A stretch of DNA of 15,576 nucleotides from Candidatus Peregrinibacteria bacterium (lineage in GTDB: Bacteria; Patescibacteriota; Gracilibacteria; Peribacterales; Peribacteraceae): contig JACQCJ010000034.1 of NCBI GenBank assembly GCA_016201685.1, positions 1 to 15,576 on the forward strand. The letters run 5' to 3'. Shown piece after piece: positions 6,939 through 13,155 of this stretch. The notes under the pieces are model-generated. The model saw only the letters and a program-made list of their open reading frames with translations, searched no databases and had not been told where the DNA came from. Within the stretch, counting starts at the first letter, position 1, and each line of letters begins with the position of its first letter. The translations under genes were made by a program, and so were the position numbers.

Positions 6939-7472
6939 TCATGAAGATCTTTTCTGGTCATCTTGAATGTATTCAGAGAAATATACTGACAATGTTTCAT
7001 CGGGAGTTTGCCCCGTCGTATCAATGAAATTGTCTGCACCGATTTCATGTTTGATTCCAAGAAACTCATTACACACTGCTGAAATTCTCTCAGCGCCCGT
7101 CGTCCAACATTCTCGTTCTTTATCTCTTTTCACAAGCTCAGTCATAGAAGCCATCAATACTTTTACATGTACACGGTCGCCGAATTCGTTATCAAACGAC
7201 TTCAGAAATTCTCGATATCTTCCAAATACTATGTAGTCGACGACCACACTCTTTCCTTGATTCACTAATTCCTTCGCTTTCCCGAGTATTTTCTCATGTG
7301 CCTTCTCAAGTTGCGCTGCGTGTTCCGGAAGCCATTGATCACCGTCGGGAAAAAATTCTGAATCTTCTCTATCGCCATCGAGATAGACATATCCGCATTT
7401 TGCTTCGAGCATTTTTCCGATTGTTGTCTTCCCCACACCCCCGGGCCCGGTGAGGATCAGAATTTTTGGCAT
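6939..7472 (-). CDS. P-loop kinase-like protein (AAA_33 / zeta-toxin-like)
   Basis: A 177-residue protein from ATG 7472-7470 (MPKILIL); a TTG at 7490 in the same frame is a weaker choice. It has a Walker A GPGGVGKTT at residues 9-17 after a hydrophobic strand, LDGD at 31-34, a later hydrophobic strand SVVVDYIVFG that fits Walker B, and KVLMASMTELVKRDKERE, which looks like the strand plus arginine-rich lid of small nucleotide or sugar kinases. The substrate cannot be told; nucleoside, shikimate-type or zeta-like kinases are all possible. The gene is visibly richer in A and T than its neighbours and lies next to a tRNA with a partly repeated 3' end, both hints of recent acquisition. It converges with the ALG10-like gene (25 bp between). 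Confidence 0.7.
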   Translation of the reverse strand: MPKILILTGPGGVGKTTIGKMLEAKCGYVYLDGDREDSEFFPDGDQWLPEHAAQLEKAHEKILGKAKELVNQGKSVVVDYIVFGRYREFLKSFDNEFGDRVHVKVLMASMTELVKRDKERECWTTGAERISAVCNEFLGIKHEIGADNFIDTTGQTPDETLSVYFSEYIQDDQKRSS

Positions 7473-7556
7473 ACACTCATTGGTACTCAATTCTTGAATG
7501 AGTTAGAAATCCATAGAAAAGAGATTTTGCAGGTGGCTTGCCATGAGCGAGTCGAA

Positions 7557-7569
7557 TGGTACCCCCGGC
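7557..7569. repeat. Direct repeat of the tRNA-Arg 3' end
   Basis: TGGTACCCCCGGC here is identical to 7650-7662, which encodes the CCA end, discriminator and acceptor 3' strand of the tRNA. The copies are 93 bp apart. It may be an attachment-site-like scar or a leftover of a tandem tRNA copy. Confidence 0.55.
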
Positions 7570-7570
7570 C

Positions 7571-7600
7571 CATGCTTCGCTCCGCGGAGCTACGCAGGAC
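7571..7600. repeat. Short palindromic element with 12-bp perfect core
   Basis: The core GCTCCGCGGAGC at 7579-7590 is its own reverse complement and is flanked by ATGCTTC and TACGCAGGAC, giving further weak pairing (TGC with GCA). It lies in the non-coding stretch between the kinase and the tRNA. Confidence 0.5.
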
Positions 7601-7649
7601 CTCGGAGGGAGTTCTGAATTCTGGCAGGTTTGAGGAAGGAAAATTATTC

Positions 7650-7726
7650 TGGTACCCCCGGCAGGACTCGAACCTGCGACCAACAGGTTAGAAACCTGCT
7701 GCTCTATCCAACTGAGCTACGGGGGC
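7650..7726 (-). tRNA. tRNA-Arg (anticodon TCT), CCA encoded
   Basis: The minus strand folds into a full cloverleaf of 77 nt: acceptor GCCCCCG with CGGGGGT (one G-U at the end), D arm GCTC/GAGC, anticodon arm GCAGG-TTTCTAA-CCTGT, 5-nt variable loop TGGTC, T arm GCAGG-TTCGAGT-CCTGC, discriminator A and a templated CCA. The anticodon TCT reads AGA codons. Confidence 0.97.
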
Positions 7727-7758
7727 GTTCGAAGAAGAACAGTGAATGATCGACTCTC

Positions 7759-7764
7759 ATTCTA
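7759..7764 (-). promoter_or_regulatory. Candidate -10 box (TAGAAT) for tRNA-Arg
   Basis: TAGAAT matches TATAAT in five of six positions and lies 32 bp before the tRNA 5' end on the same strand. No matching -35 hexamer is evident. Confidence 0.35.
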
Positions 7765-7871
7765 TTCCTTCAACACTTTCGCTGAAAGTTCGGAAATGGA
7801 GTGTCTTTCAAAGCGTGCTGAGCCAATGCATCTGTTGATCTCTCTCCATGGCTCCCCCAAGCATTTTCAGC

Positions 7872-7877
7872 TATACT
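7872..7877 (+). promoter_or_regulatory. Candidate -10 box (TATACT) for the DUF4870-like/pyrH/frr run
   Basis: TATACT lies 28 bp before ATG 7906, with no convincing -35. It could drive the whole run of three plus-strand genes, since the next spacing is only 4 bp. Confidence 0.45.
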
Positions 7878-7905
7878 GAGATCAGAAATACCCTTCACGG
7901 TCTCC

Positions 7906-8445
7906 ATGCAATCTCCGAACTTCTCCCCACCCACCGAATCTCAGAAGGTCGATGCGGAACAGAATGGGGATGCGGCCGCGCTGTGCTACGTGCCGCTCCT
8001 GGCGTTCTTCCTCATCATCGCCAAGCGTCAATCCGCGTTCGTTCGGTTCCATGGGCGGCAGGGGATCGCTCTTTCTCTCCTCGCAATAGGATTCTGGTTT
8101 ATCCCCATCGTCGGAAAAATTCTTGAGCTTCTGATCTTGGCCGCCGTTGCGTGCGGATTTCTCCTGGCGGCGGCGCGGCAGTGGAAAGAAGTCCCGGTGA
8201 TCGGACCTCTCTCGCGCGGTCACGTTGTGCTCGCGCTGAAGCATATTCTTCTCGGTTGCACGATCATCGCGACCATCGTTCGCTTCATCCGAACCGCACG
8301 TGCCAAGCGACCGACGAAAACTCCAACATCGGTGATCGATGTCGCTCCAGTACCAGCAAAGCCATCCACGCAGGCTTCCACTTCCTTGTCTTCCTTGGCG
8401 GAGAACTCCTCTCCCGGTATTCTTCCCAAGGACCTTCCTTCCTGA
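7906..8445 (+). CDS. DUF4870/Tic20-like small membrane protein
   Basis: A 179-residue protein with an N-terminal hydrophilic tail, three to four hydrophobic helices (about residues 26-120) and a Pro/Ser/Thr-rich C-terminal tail. LCYVPLLAFFLI, the FVRFHGRQGIALSLL segment (hydrophilic F-H-x-x-Q-G before a helix) and KEVPVIGPL after the third helix fit the DUF4870/Tic20-like family. Function is unknown. The stop TGA at 8443-8445 is 4 bp before the pyrH ATG, so co-transcription with pyrH is likely. There is no Shine-Dalgarno sequence before ATG 7906. Confidence 0.65.
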   Translation: MQSPNFSPPTESQKVDAEQNGDAAALCYVPLLAFFLIIAKRQSAFVRFHGRQGIALSLLAIGFWFIPIVGKILELLILAAVACGFLLAAARQWKEVPVIGPLSRGHVVLALKHILLGCTIIATIVRFIRTARAKRPTKTPTSVIDVAPVPAKPSTQASTSLSSLAENSSPGILPKDLPS

Positions 8446-8449
8446 ACTC

Positions 8450-9157
8450 ATGGCCTACAAACGCATCATGATCAAGCTCTCGGGGGAAGTCTTCTCGGGA
8501 GCACAGGACTACGGTATCGATAAGCCGACGCTCGACGCCGTTGCGCGCCAGATCTCGCAGGTGGCGAAGCTCCCGATGGAGCTTGTGGTCGTGGTCGGGG
8601 GTGGGAACATCTGGCGCTATCGCGATACCACCGAGAGCGGCATCGAGCGGACGGTCAGCGATTCGATGGGCATGCTCGCGACGATCATGAACAGCGTCGC
8701 GCTGCAGTCAGCCCTCGAGAGTCAGAAGGTCCACACACGGGTCCTCTCCGCGATTGCCATCCCAGAGCTCGCGGAGCCGTTCATCAAGCGCAGAGCCCTG
8801 CGGCATTTGGAGAAGGGTCGCATCGTCATTTGTGCGGGCGGCACGGGCAATCCGTACTTCACCACCGATTCGGCTGCGGCGTTGCGCGCGCTCGAGCTCT
8901 CGTGCGATGTGTTGCTCAAGGCGACGAACGTCGACGGCGTCTACGACAAGGATCCCCATCAGCATTCCGATGCGGTCAAATTCGACGAACTCACGTACGC
9001 GCAGGCGCTCGAGAAGCACCTGAACGTGATGGATCAGGCGGCGTTCAGCCTCTGCCAGGATCAGAAGCTGCCGATCGTCGTCTTCAACTTTTCCGCGAAC
9101 GATGGATTGCTGCGGGCTGCAAGAGGGGAGAAGATCGGGACGGTGGTGCACGGGTAG
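8450..9157 (+). CDS. pyrH: UMP kinase
   Basis: A 235-residue protein, the usual length of bacterial UMP kinases of the amino-acid-kinase fold. It phosphorylates UMP to UDP with ATP in the cytoplasm, feeding pyrimidine nucleotide and cell-wall sugar synthesis. Visible motifs are KLSGE (9-13), GGGNIWR (50-56), MGMLATIMNSVALQSALE (73-90), GGTGNPYFTTDSAA (130-143, where AGTGNP is more usual) and KATNVDGVYDKDP (157-169). The ATG at 8450 follows the upstream stop by 4 bp and has no Shine-Dalgarno sequence, so translation may depend on coupling. frr follows 57 bp later, the classical pyrH-frr order, with a heptameric repeat in the gap. Confidence 0.97.
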   Translation: MAYKRIMIKLSGEVFSGAQDYGIDKPTLDAVARQISQVAKLPMELVVVVGGGNIWRYRDTTESGIERTVSDSMGMLATIMNSVALQSALESQKVHTRVLSAIAIPELAEPFIKRRALRHLEKGRIVICAGGTGNPYFTTDSAAALRALELSCDVLLKATNVDGVYDKDPHQHSDAVKFDELTYAQALEKHLNVMDQAAFSLCQDQKLPIVVFNFSANDGLLRAARGEKIGTVVHG

Positions 9158-9190
9158 AAATTGACAATGGGCAATGGACAATGGAGAATT
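9156..9190. repeat. Heptameric repeat between pyrH and frr (locus B)
   Basis: Units GACAATG (9163-9169), GGCAATG (9170-9176), GACAATG (9177-9183) and GAGAATT (9184-9190), preceded by AGAAATT. The block is framed by the 6-bp inverted pair GAAATT (9157-9162) and AATTTC (9187-9192), and it touches the pyrH stop codon. Confidence 0.8.
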
Positions 9191-9214
9191 TCCGTGTATT
9201 TCTTCCTCTGTCGT

Positions 9215-9757
9215 ATGGCTGACGCACATATCGAACGTTTTCATTCGGAAGCCGAGAAGGTCCTCAAGCACCTCCACGGCGAATTCGCAAAACTTCAGAC
9301 CGGGCGGGCCAATGCGTCCCTTGTTGAGCACGTCGAGGTCGAAGCGTATGGAACGCGCCAGCCGCTGCGCAACGTCGCGGGCATTACCGTCTCGGATGCG
9401 CGCTCCATCCAAATTCAAGCATGGGATCGCTCCATTCTGCAGAATGTAGAGAAAGCCCTCAAGCAGGCGAACCTCGGGACGAATCCGGTGAACGATGGCA
9501 CGATGATCCGCATCAACCTGCCGCCGATGACTGCCGAGCGGAGAGCGCAACTCACGAAGATCGTCCATCAACTCGCGGAGGAATCGAGGATTACGCTTCG
9601 GAAGCATCGCCAAGAAGTGCATGACGTCATCAAGGAAGAAAAAGACGAAGACGTCCGCGAGACGCTCGTCGAATCCCTCCAGAAAGCAGTGGATGAAGCG
9701 AATGCGAAGGTCGCAGAGGCCGCGAAGAAGAAGGAAGAGGAGGTGATGAAGGTGTGA
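9215..9757 (+). CDS. frr: Ribosome recycling factor
   Basis: A 180-residue protein, close to the usual 185. With EF-G it splits post-termination ribosomes into subunits. The family pattern is clear: an N-terminal helix ending in KLQTGRANASLVEHVEVEAYG, then PLRNVAGITVSDARSIQIQAWD, NLGTNPVNDGTMIRINLPPMT, ERRAQLTKIVHQLAEESRI, LRKHRQEVHDVIKEE and a C-terminal long helix ending in a lysine/glutamate-rich tail. ATG 9215 (MADAHI) is chosen over an in-frame ATG at 9161 because the extra 18 residues would be encoded by the heptameric repeat and match nothing in the family. There is no Shine-Dalgarno sequence; it probably shares a transcript with pyrH. Confidence 0.97.
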   Translation: MADAHIERFHSEAEKVLKHLHGEFAKLQTGRANASLVEHVEVEAYGTRQPLRNVAGITVSDARSIQIQAWDRSILQNVEKALKQANLGTNPVNDGTMIRINLPPMTAERRAQLTKIVHQLAEESRITLRKHRQEVHDVIKEEKDEDVRETLVESLQKAVDEANAKVAEAAKKKEEEVMKV

Positions 9758-9767
9758 TTGTTCCAAT

Positions 9768-9864
9768 CCTCTCCCCCCGGCCCCCTCTCCGGTGGAGAGG
9801 GGGAGAAATGTTCCATTGTGCCAATGCTCCCCTCCTCCATCGGAGGAGGGGTTGGGGGTGGAGG
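9768..9864. repeat. Cloverleaf-shaped palindromic element (three hairpins plus closing stem)
   Basis: Three hairpins, each with a 3-nt loop, lie in a row: CCCCCTCTCC/GGAGAGGGGG (9781-9790 with 9794-9803), CATTG/CAATG (9814-9818 with 9822-9826) and CCCCTCCTCC/GGAGGAGGGG (9829-9838 with 9842-9851). An outer stem pairs 9768-9780 with 9852-9864 in 12 of 13 positions when G-U pairs are allowed. It resembles the REP/MITE-like palindromes dispersed in many bacterial genomes. It sits between frr and the 5'-truncated purQ. Confidence 0.75.
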
Positions 9865-9911
9865 AAAACACCAACAATACAACACACACAGATCCTTTTG
9901 AGGCCCCTTCC

Positions 9912-11090
9912 TTGTTCCTGTGGAACGAGGATCGTGAGAAGCTCGCGGACGTCGATGGGTACTTCTTCGGTGCGGGATTCTCGTACGAAGATCGCGGTCG
10001 TTCGGGGATGATCGCGGCGCGCGATCCATTGATGCAATTCATGGTGGAGGAAGCGCTGCGGGGAAAAGCCGTGATCGGCAACTGCAACGGTGCGCAAATT
10101 CTCGTCGAGAGCGGACTCATTCCGCTCGATTCCGGTTTACGGATGAGCCTCGCGCGCAATGCAATCCGGACGGAGGGCGGATGGTCTTCTCCGGGATTCC
10201 TGAACGAGTGGGTGTGGATCACCCCGAGTTGTACGCGCGATCGCTGCGCCACGTCCGATTGGTCCGGAGCCATCCATATTCCGATTGCCCATGGCGAGGG
10301 CCGATTCACCACCAAAGATCGCGATATCATGAAAGAGCTTGAGAAGAATGATCAGCTCGCGTTTTCGTACTGCGATGCATCGGGAAGAGTCTCGACCGAT
10401 CCTGTTGTCACTCCCAACGGCTCCGAGTGCGCCATCGCGGGCATCTGCAACCCCGCGGGCAACGTGGTTGCGCTCATGCCGCACCCGGAGCGGACGACCA
10501 ATGGGGATCCATACTTTGATTCTCTGCGGCGATGGATCGAGACGCATCCGTGGAGAAGTGAACAATGGACAGTGAAAAGTGAAAAGTGGAAAGTGAAAAG
10601 TGAGCAGAGGGCAGATGTTCGAGTCACTCTTCCCTTGCGCGAATCCTCGGGGACGGAGATCTTCATCGACACGATCATCGTCAATAACGAGGAACGGAGC
10701 GTGGAGCAGGCGCTGCGGCGGATTCTCCCGAACGTGACGTTGAAGCAATTGCGCTACGCGCGACTCCTCGATGGCACCGTTCCCGATGTCCTCTCCCACG
10801 TCTCGTTCTTCAATCCACACAAAGAAATCGCGTACATCCGCCGGAGAGGATCGGTGACGCGCTGGAACAGCGTGACGAAGTCCGAAGAACCGTCCGACGA
10901 TATTTTCGAAAAGAGAATCACCGTTCTGCGCAGGAACGAACCCGCAACGCCGAGCCGGCCACTCGGCGAAGGGAGTCAGACCGGAATCTGTTACGTTTGC
11001 TCGGATGTCGATGAAACAGAATTCCGTCGAAGCGATCTCCAGGAGATCTTCGCGAATCCGCATGCGGCGATTCTCGAGAGATTGCTGTAA
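9912..11090 (+). CDS. purQ: Phosphoribosylformylglycinamidine synthase, glutaminase subunit PurQ, N-terminally truncated, with an extra C-terminal domain
   Basis: The frame is open from 9792 to 11090. PurQ hydrolyses glutamine to supply ammonia for FGAM synthesis in purine biosynthesis. The glutaminase body is clear: GAGFSYEDRGRSGMIAA, VIGNCNGAQILVESGLIP with the nucleophile Cys (codon 10083-10085), and VALMPHPER with the catalytic His and Glu. The first roughly 30 residues of the family, with the fPGxNCExE loop, are absent; their place is taken by the palindromic element. The start is therefore uncertain: the given TTG at 9912 follows a GAGG by about 11 bp, and ATG 10008 is another candidate. 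After the body come a 7-residue-repeat linker (SEQWTVK, SEKWKVK) and about 155 residues with no recognised domain. It may be a decaying gene or a divergent form; no other pur genes are in the window. Confidence 0.75.
   Translation: MFLWNEDREKLADVDGYFFGAGFSYEDRGRSGMIAARDPLMQFMVEEALRGKAVIGNCNGAQILVESGLIPLDSGLRMSLARNAIRTEGGWSSPGFLNEWVWITPSCTRDRCATSDWSGAIHIPIAHGEGRFTTKDRDIMKELEKNDQLAFSYCDASGRVSTDPVVTPNGSECAIAGICNPAGNVVALMPHPERTTNGDPYFDSLRRWIETHPWRSEQWTVKSEKWKVKSEQRADVRVTLPLRESSGTEIFIDTIIVNNEERSVEQALRRILPNVTLKQLRYARLLDGTVPDVLSHVSFFNPHKEIAYIRRRGSVTRWNSVTKSEEPSDDIFEKRITVLRRNEPATPSRPLGEGSQTGICYVCSDVDETEFRRSDLQEIFANPHAAILERLL
10558..10613. repeat. Heptameric repeat inside purQ (locus C)
   Basis: Eight consecutive 7-bp units: GTGAACA, ATGGACA, GTGAAAA, GTGAAAA, GTGGAAA, GTGAAAA, GTGAGCA, GAGGGCA. 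Three units equal 21 bp, so the reading frame is kept and the protein shows a 7-residue repeat SEQWTVK/SEKWKVK/SEQ at the junction of the glutaminase body and the C-terminal domain. Confidence 0.85.
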
Positions 11091-11098
11091 TGCGTCAC

Positions 11099-11764
11099 CT
11101 ATGGCTGCATGTGTTGTTGTGCGTCAAATGTGAGATTGGAGCTCTTTTCAATTTCTCGTACGCCAAAGGCAATGCGAGCTTGAAGATTGTGAATCCAGGT
11201 GAGTAATTGACGACGAGTCTGTGTCGTGCAGCCATCGGTGTCGGGAATGCCACTCTCGATTTCTTGATTCTTCGGATGACCGGAATGAAGTGTGCAGAGC
11301 AACTTGCGTACGAACCATCTGACTTTTCCTCTCCATCCTTCGAGATATCGCATGGAAAGTTCAGAAGCATCGGCATTGTTGCGCATCCACCATCCCACTC
11401 GCGCCAGATCCCCTTTCCATTCAAGCTGATGAGCATCATCGTTCTGCGCACCCGAGTCGGTGGGGTCAGCATTCCTTGCGAGAACGCACGTAAGGAAATA
11501 GTGAAGAGCGTATAGAATGTCGAGATCCTTCGCGTTCGCGGGAATGTTGACGGTCATCGTTGCGAGATCGTACGTGAGTTGAACAGGCATCCGTTCGGCG
11601 ACGACCTCGTAGGAGATGCCGCGAAAAGCATCTCCCTCACGAAGAGTGCTAATCGACGTCCTGCCTTGCTGCCAAGCTCGCCGGAGACGCTTACTGCCAT
11701 CCGTCTTCTCACTCTGCAAGAATTCGCCAGAGGCCATGAGAATATTTTGCTGAACTTCTTCCAC
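11099..11764 (-). CDS. Hypothetical protein
   Basis: A 221-residue frame from GTG 11764-11762; ATG at codon 10 (MASGEFLQ) is an alternative start. I do not recognise the family. It has no signal peptide or membrane segment. The N-terminal part includes a charged stretch (SEKTDGSKRLRRAWQQGRTS) and a beta-like region (ISYEVVAERMPVQLTYDLA); the middle is tryptophan-rich (WKGDLARVGWWMRN, then YLEGWRGKVRWFVRKLL), and the C-terminus is probably helical. The tail converges with purQ with only 8 bp between stops. It is more likely real than not because no strong gene lies on the other strand and the frame is long. Confidence 0.5.
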   Translation of the reverse strand: MEEVQQNILMASGEFLQSEKTDGSKRLRRAWQQGRTSISTLREGDAFRGISYEVVAERMPVQLTYDLATMTVNIPANAKDLDILYALHYFLTCVLARNADPTDSGAQNDDAHQLEWKGDLARVGWWMRNNADASELSMRYLEGWRGKVRWFVRKLLCTLHSGHPKNQEIESGIPDTDGCTTQTRRQLLTWIHNLQARIAFGVREIEKSSNLTFDAQQHMQP

Positions 11765-11805
11765 TGAGTCAATGGCTGTTTCTCCCTTCCCTTAAAAGAA
11801 AACAT

Positions 11806-11814
11806 TACGATACT
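11806..11814 (+). promoter_or_regulatory. Candidate -10 region for the TrmH-like gene
   Basis: TACGATACT contains two overlapping -10-like hexamers (TACGAT, GATACT) ending 8 to 11 bp before ATG 11823, in keeping with a leaderless or very short leader. No -35 is evident. Confidence 0.3.
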
Positions 11815-11822
11815 CTTTGAGC

Positions 11823-12278
11823 ATGCTGCGAATATGTCTCTTCGCCCACAACGTCCGTTCGCTCTGGAACGTCGGTTCGTTCTTCCGAACGTGCGATGCG
11901 TTTGCGATTGAACGGATCTACTTGAGCGGATACACGGGATGTCCGCCGCGAAAAGAAATCACCAAGACCGCCATCGGCGCGGAGGAATTCGTACCGTGGG
12001 AGAAGGTGACGGATCCGGTCGTGACACTCGAGGCTCTCAAAAAGAATGGATGGCAGATCGCCGGTTTGGAACTCACATCCGATGCCATTCGTCTCCAGGA
12101 ATTTCATCCGAAGTCAAACATCTGCGTGGTCGTCGGGCATGAACTGACGGGAGTTCCGCCCGAACTTCTTCGTCTCTGCGATGTGACGATCCAAATCCCG
12201 ATGCTCGGCACGAAAGAATCGTTGAATGTGGCCGTCGCGGTCGGCATCGCACTCTATCAATTGCGGTGTGAGCGGTAA
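11823..12278 (+). CDS. SpoU/TrmH-family RNA 2'-O-methyltransferase
   Basis: A 151-residue protein with the three SPOUT motifs: NVRSLWNVGSFFRTCDAF (10-27), CVVVGHELTGVP (101-112, where GNE is usual) and IPMLGTKESLNVAVAVGIAL (125-144). SPOUT enzymes bind S-adenosylmethionine in a C-terminal trefoil knot and methylate ribose 2'-OH in tRNA or rRNA. The size is that of the minimal catalytic domain, without an RNA-binding extension, like TrmL. Which base is modified cannot be told, so no symbol is given. The ATG at 11823 is chosen over an upstream TTG at 11817. It converges with the aquaporin gene. Confidence 0.9.
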   Translation: MLRICLFAHNVRSLWNVGSFFRTCDAFAIERIYLSGYTGCPPRKEITKTAIGAEEFVPWEKVTDPVVTLEALKKNGWQIAGLELTSDAIRLQEFHPKSNICVVVGHELTGVPPELLRLCDVTIQIPMLGTKESLNVAVAVGIALYQLRCER

Positions 12279-12283
12279 AATGT

Positions 12284-12378
12284 TTTCTGGTTCGCTCGTT
12301 TTCTCGTTGCTCGTTTACTGAAAAACGATCTAACAAGCTAACGAGCAACGCTCAAAAGGAAGTAGAAACAACCAGAAA
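12284..12378. repeat. Heptameric inverted repeat between convergent genes (locus E)
   Basis: An outer 9-bp stem TTTCTGGTT/AACCAGAAA (12284-12292 with 12370-12378) encloses an 11-bp stem CGTTGCTCGTT/AACGAGCAACG (12305-12315 with 12340-12350). The left arm repeats GCTCGTT (12294-12300, 12309-12315) with a TTCTCGTT unit between. It sits between the stops of the TrmH-like and aquaporin genes, so it may act as a two-way terminator, though no U-tract is obvious. Confidence 0.75.
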
Positions 12379-12392
12379 CTTCGTAGGAAAAT

Positions 12393-12998
12393 CTAGAAAT
12401 CCACCTTCTCTCCGACGACGAACGTGTACAACCACGCCGCTACGACCGCTCCAACGATAGGTCCCAGGATGTACATCGGGCCGAACGATCCGATGCCGAG
12501 GGCGACTGCGGGATTGAGGATGGCATTGCTCACGGGCGACGCGATGTAGATGCCGAGCAGCAAGGATCCTCCAATGACGATGCCGGCCGCCGCAGCGTGC
12601 ACCTTCTTGTAGACGACCGCGCAGATGCCGAAGACGAGGAAAAAATCGCCGAGCGCTTCCATGATTCCGACTGAGAGGGATTCCTCATGACCGATCACCG
12701 ATGTTCCTCCATTGAGAAGATGCCCGAAGTTCATGGCGAGGAGAGCCCCGAGGAGCTGCGCGATCACGTAAAAGACCGCGTCTTTCGCCTTGATCTTGTT
12801 GATGCTGAGCAGCCCCACGGTCACTGCGGGATTGATGTGTGCGCCGCTGATGGTTCCGATCGTGTAGACAAAGAGACAGAGCGTGAGACCTGCCGCTACG
12901 GGAGTGGAGATCGGCATGGCAAAGGCGATGGAGAGCCACACGACGAGCGTGAGCGTGAACGTTCCGATCAATTCGGCGGCGTAGCGTCGAAAATCCAT
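12393..12998 (-). CDS. Aquaporin-family (MIP) channel
   Basis: A 201-residue protein from ATG 12998-12996 (MDFRRYAAEL, the usual N-terminus of the family). Six membrane helices are predicted plus the two half-helices: SGAHINPAVT (51-60) and SNAILNPAVALG (157-168), both with intact NPA boxes that form the water-selective constriction. It would let water or small neutral solutes cross the cytoplasmic membrane. The arginine that normally follows the second NPA (NPAR) is valine here (V165), so the aromatic/arginine filter is altered. It is short for the family (usual 230-280) because its loops are short. Aquaglyceroporin-type asparagine or aspartate insertions are absent. It probably has its own transcript; no Shine-Dalgarno sequence is seen. 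Confidence 0.92.
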   Translation of the reverse strand: MDFRRYAAELIGTFTLTLVVWLSIAFAMPISTPVAAGLTLCLFVYTIGTISGAHINPAVTVGLLSINKIKAKDAVFYVIAQLLGALLAMNFGHLLNGGTSVIGHEESLSVGIMEALGDFFLVFGICAVVYKKVHAAAAGIVIGGSLLLGIYIASPVSNAILNPAVALGIGSFGPMYILGPIVGAVVAAWLYTFVVGEKVDF

Positions 12999-13084
12999 AG
13001 GAAAGGGGAAAGTTTCACCATTTTGCGCTTCACCACTTCCAAATCTTGTAGCTATGCTGGATTTTTGTGATGTGGTTGTATTGC

Positions 13085-13154
13085 GCAGAATACAGAATGC
13101 AGACAACAGAGTTCAGAACGATGACATCTGATCTCTGAGTTCTGAACTCTTCCT
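13085..13154. repeat. Heptameric inverted repeat after priA (locus D)
   Basis: Units GCAGAAT, ACAGAAT, GCAGACA, ACAGAGT, TCAGAAC (13085-13119) are followed after GATGACA by units of the opposite sense TCTGATC, TCTGAGT, TCTGAAC, TCTTCCT (13127-13154). A perfect 12-bp stem pairs AGAGTTCAGAAC (13108-13119) with GTTCTGAACTCT (13139-13150). It begins 2 bp beyond the priA stop and ends 87 bp before the aquaporin start; it could end priA transcription. Confidence 0.8.
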
Positions 13155-13155
13155 T

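Noticed and set aside
7477..7691. Small open frames across the tRNA region on both strands
   Set aside because: They are the usual spurious products of a tRNA and its flank (for example MVAGSSPAGGTR) and are not genes.
9161..9214. Longer frr start at 9161
   Set aside because: The 18 added residues are encoded by the heptameric repeat and do not belong to the ribosome recycling factor family; ATG 9215 gives the expected length.
8708..10330. 540-codon frame on the minus strand across pyrH, frr and purQ
   Set aside because: It runs antisense to three recognisable genes and through the palindromic element; no family pattern is visible.
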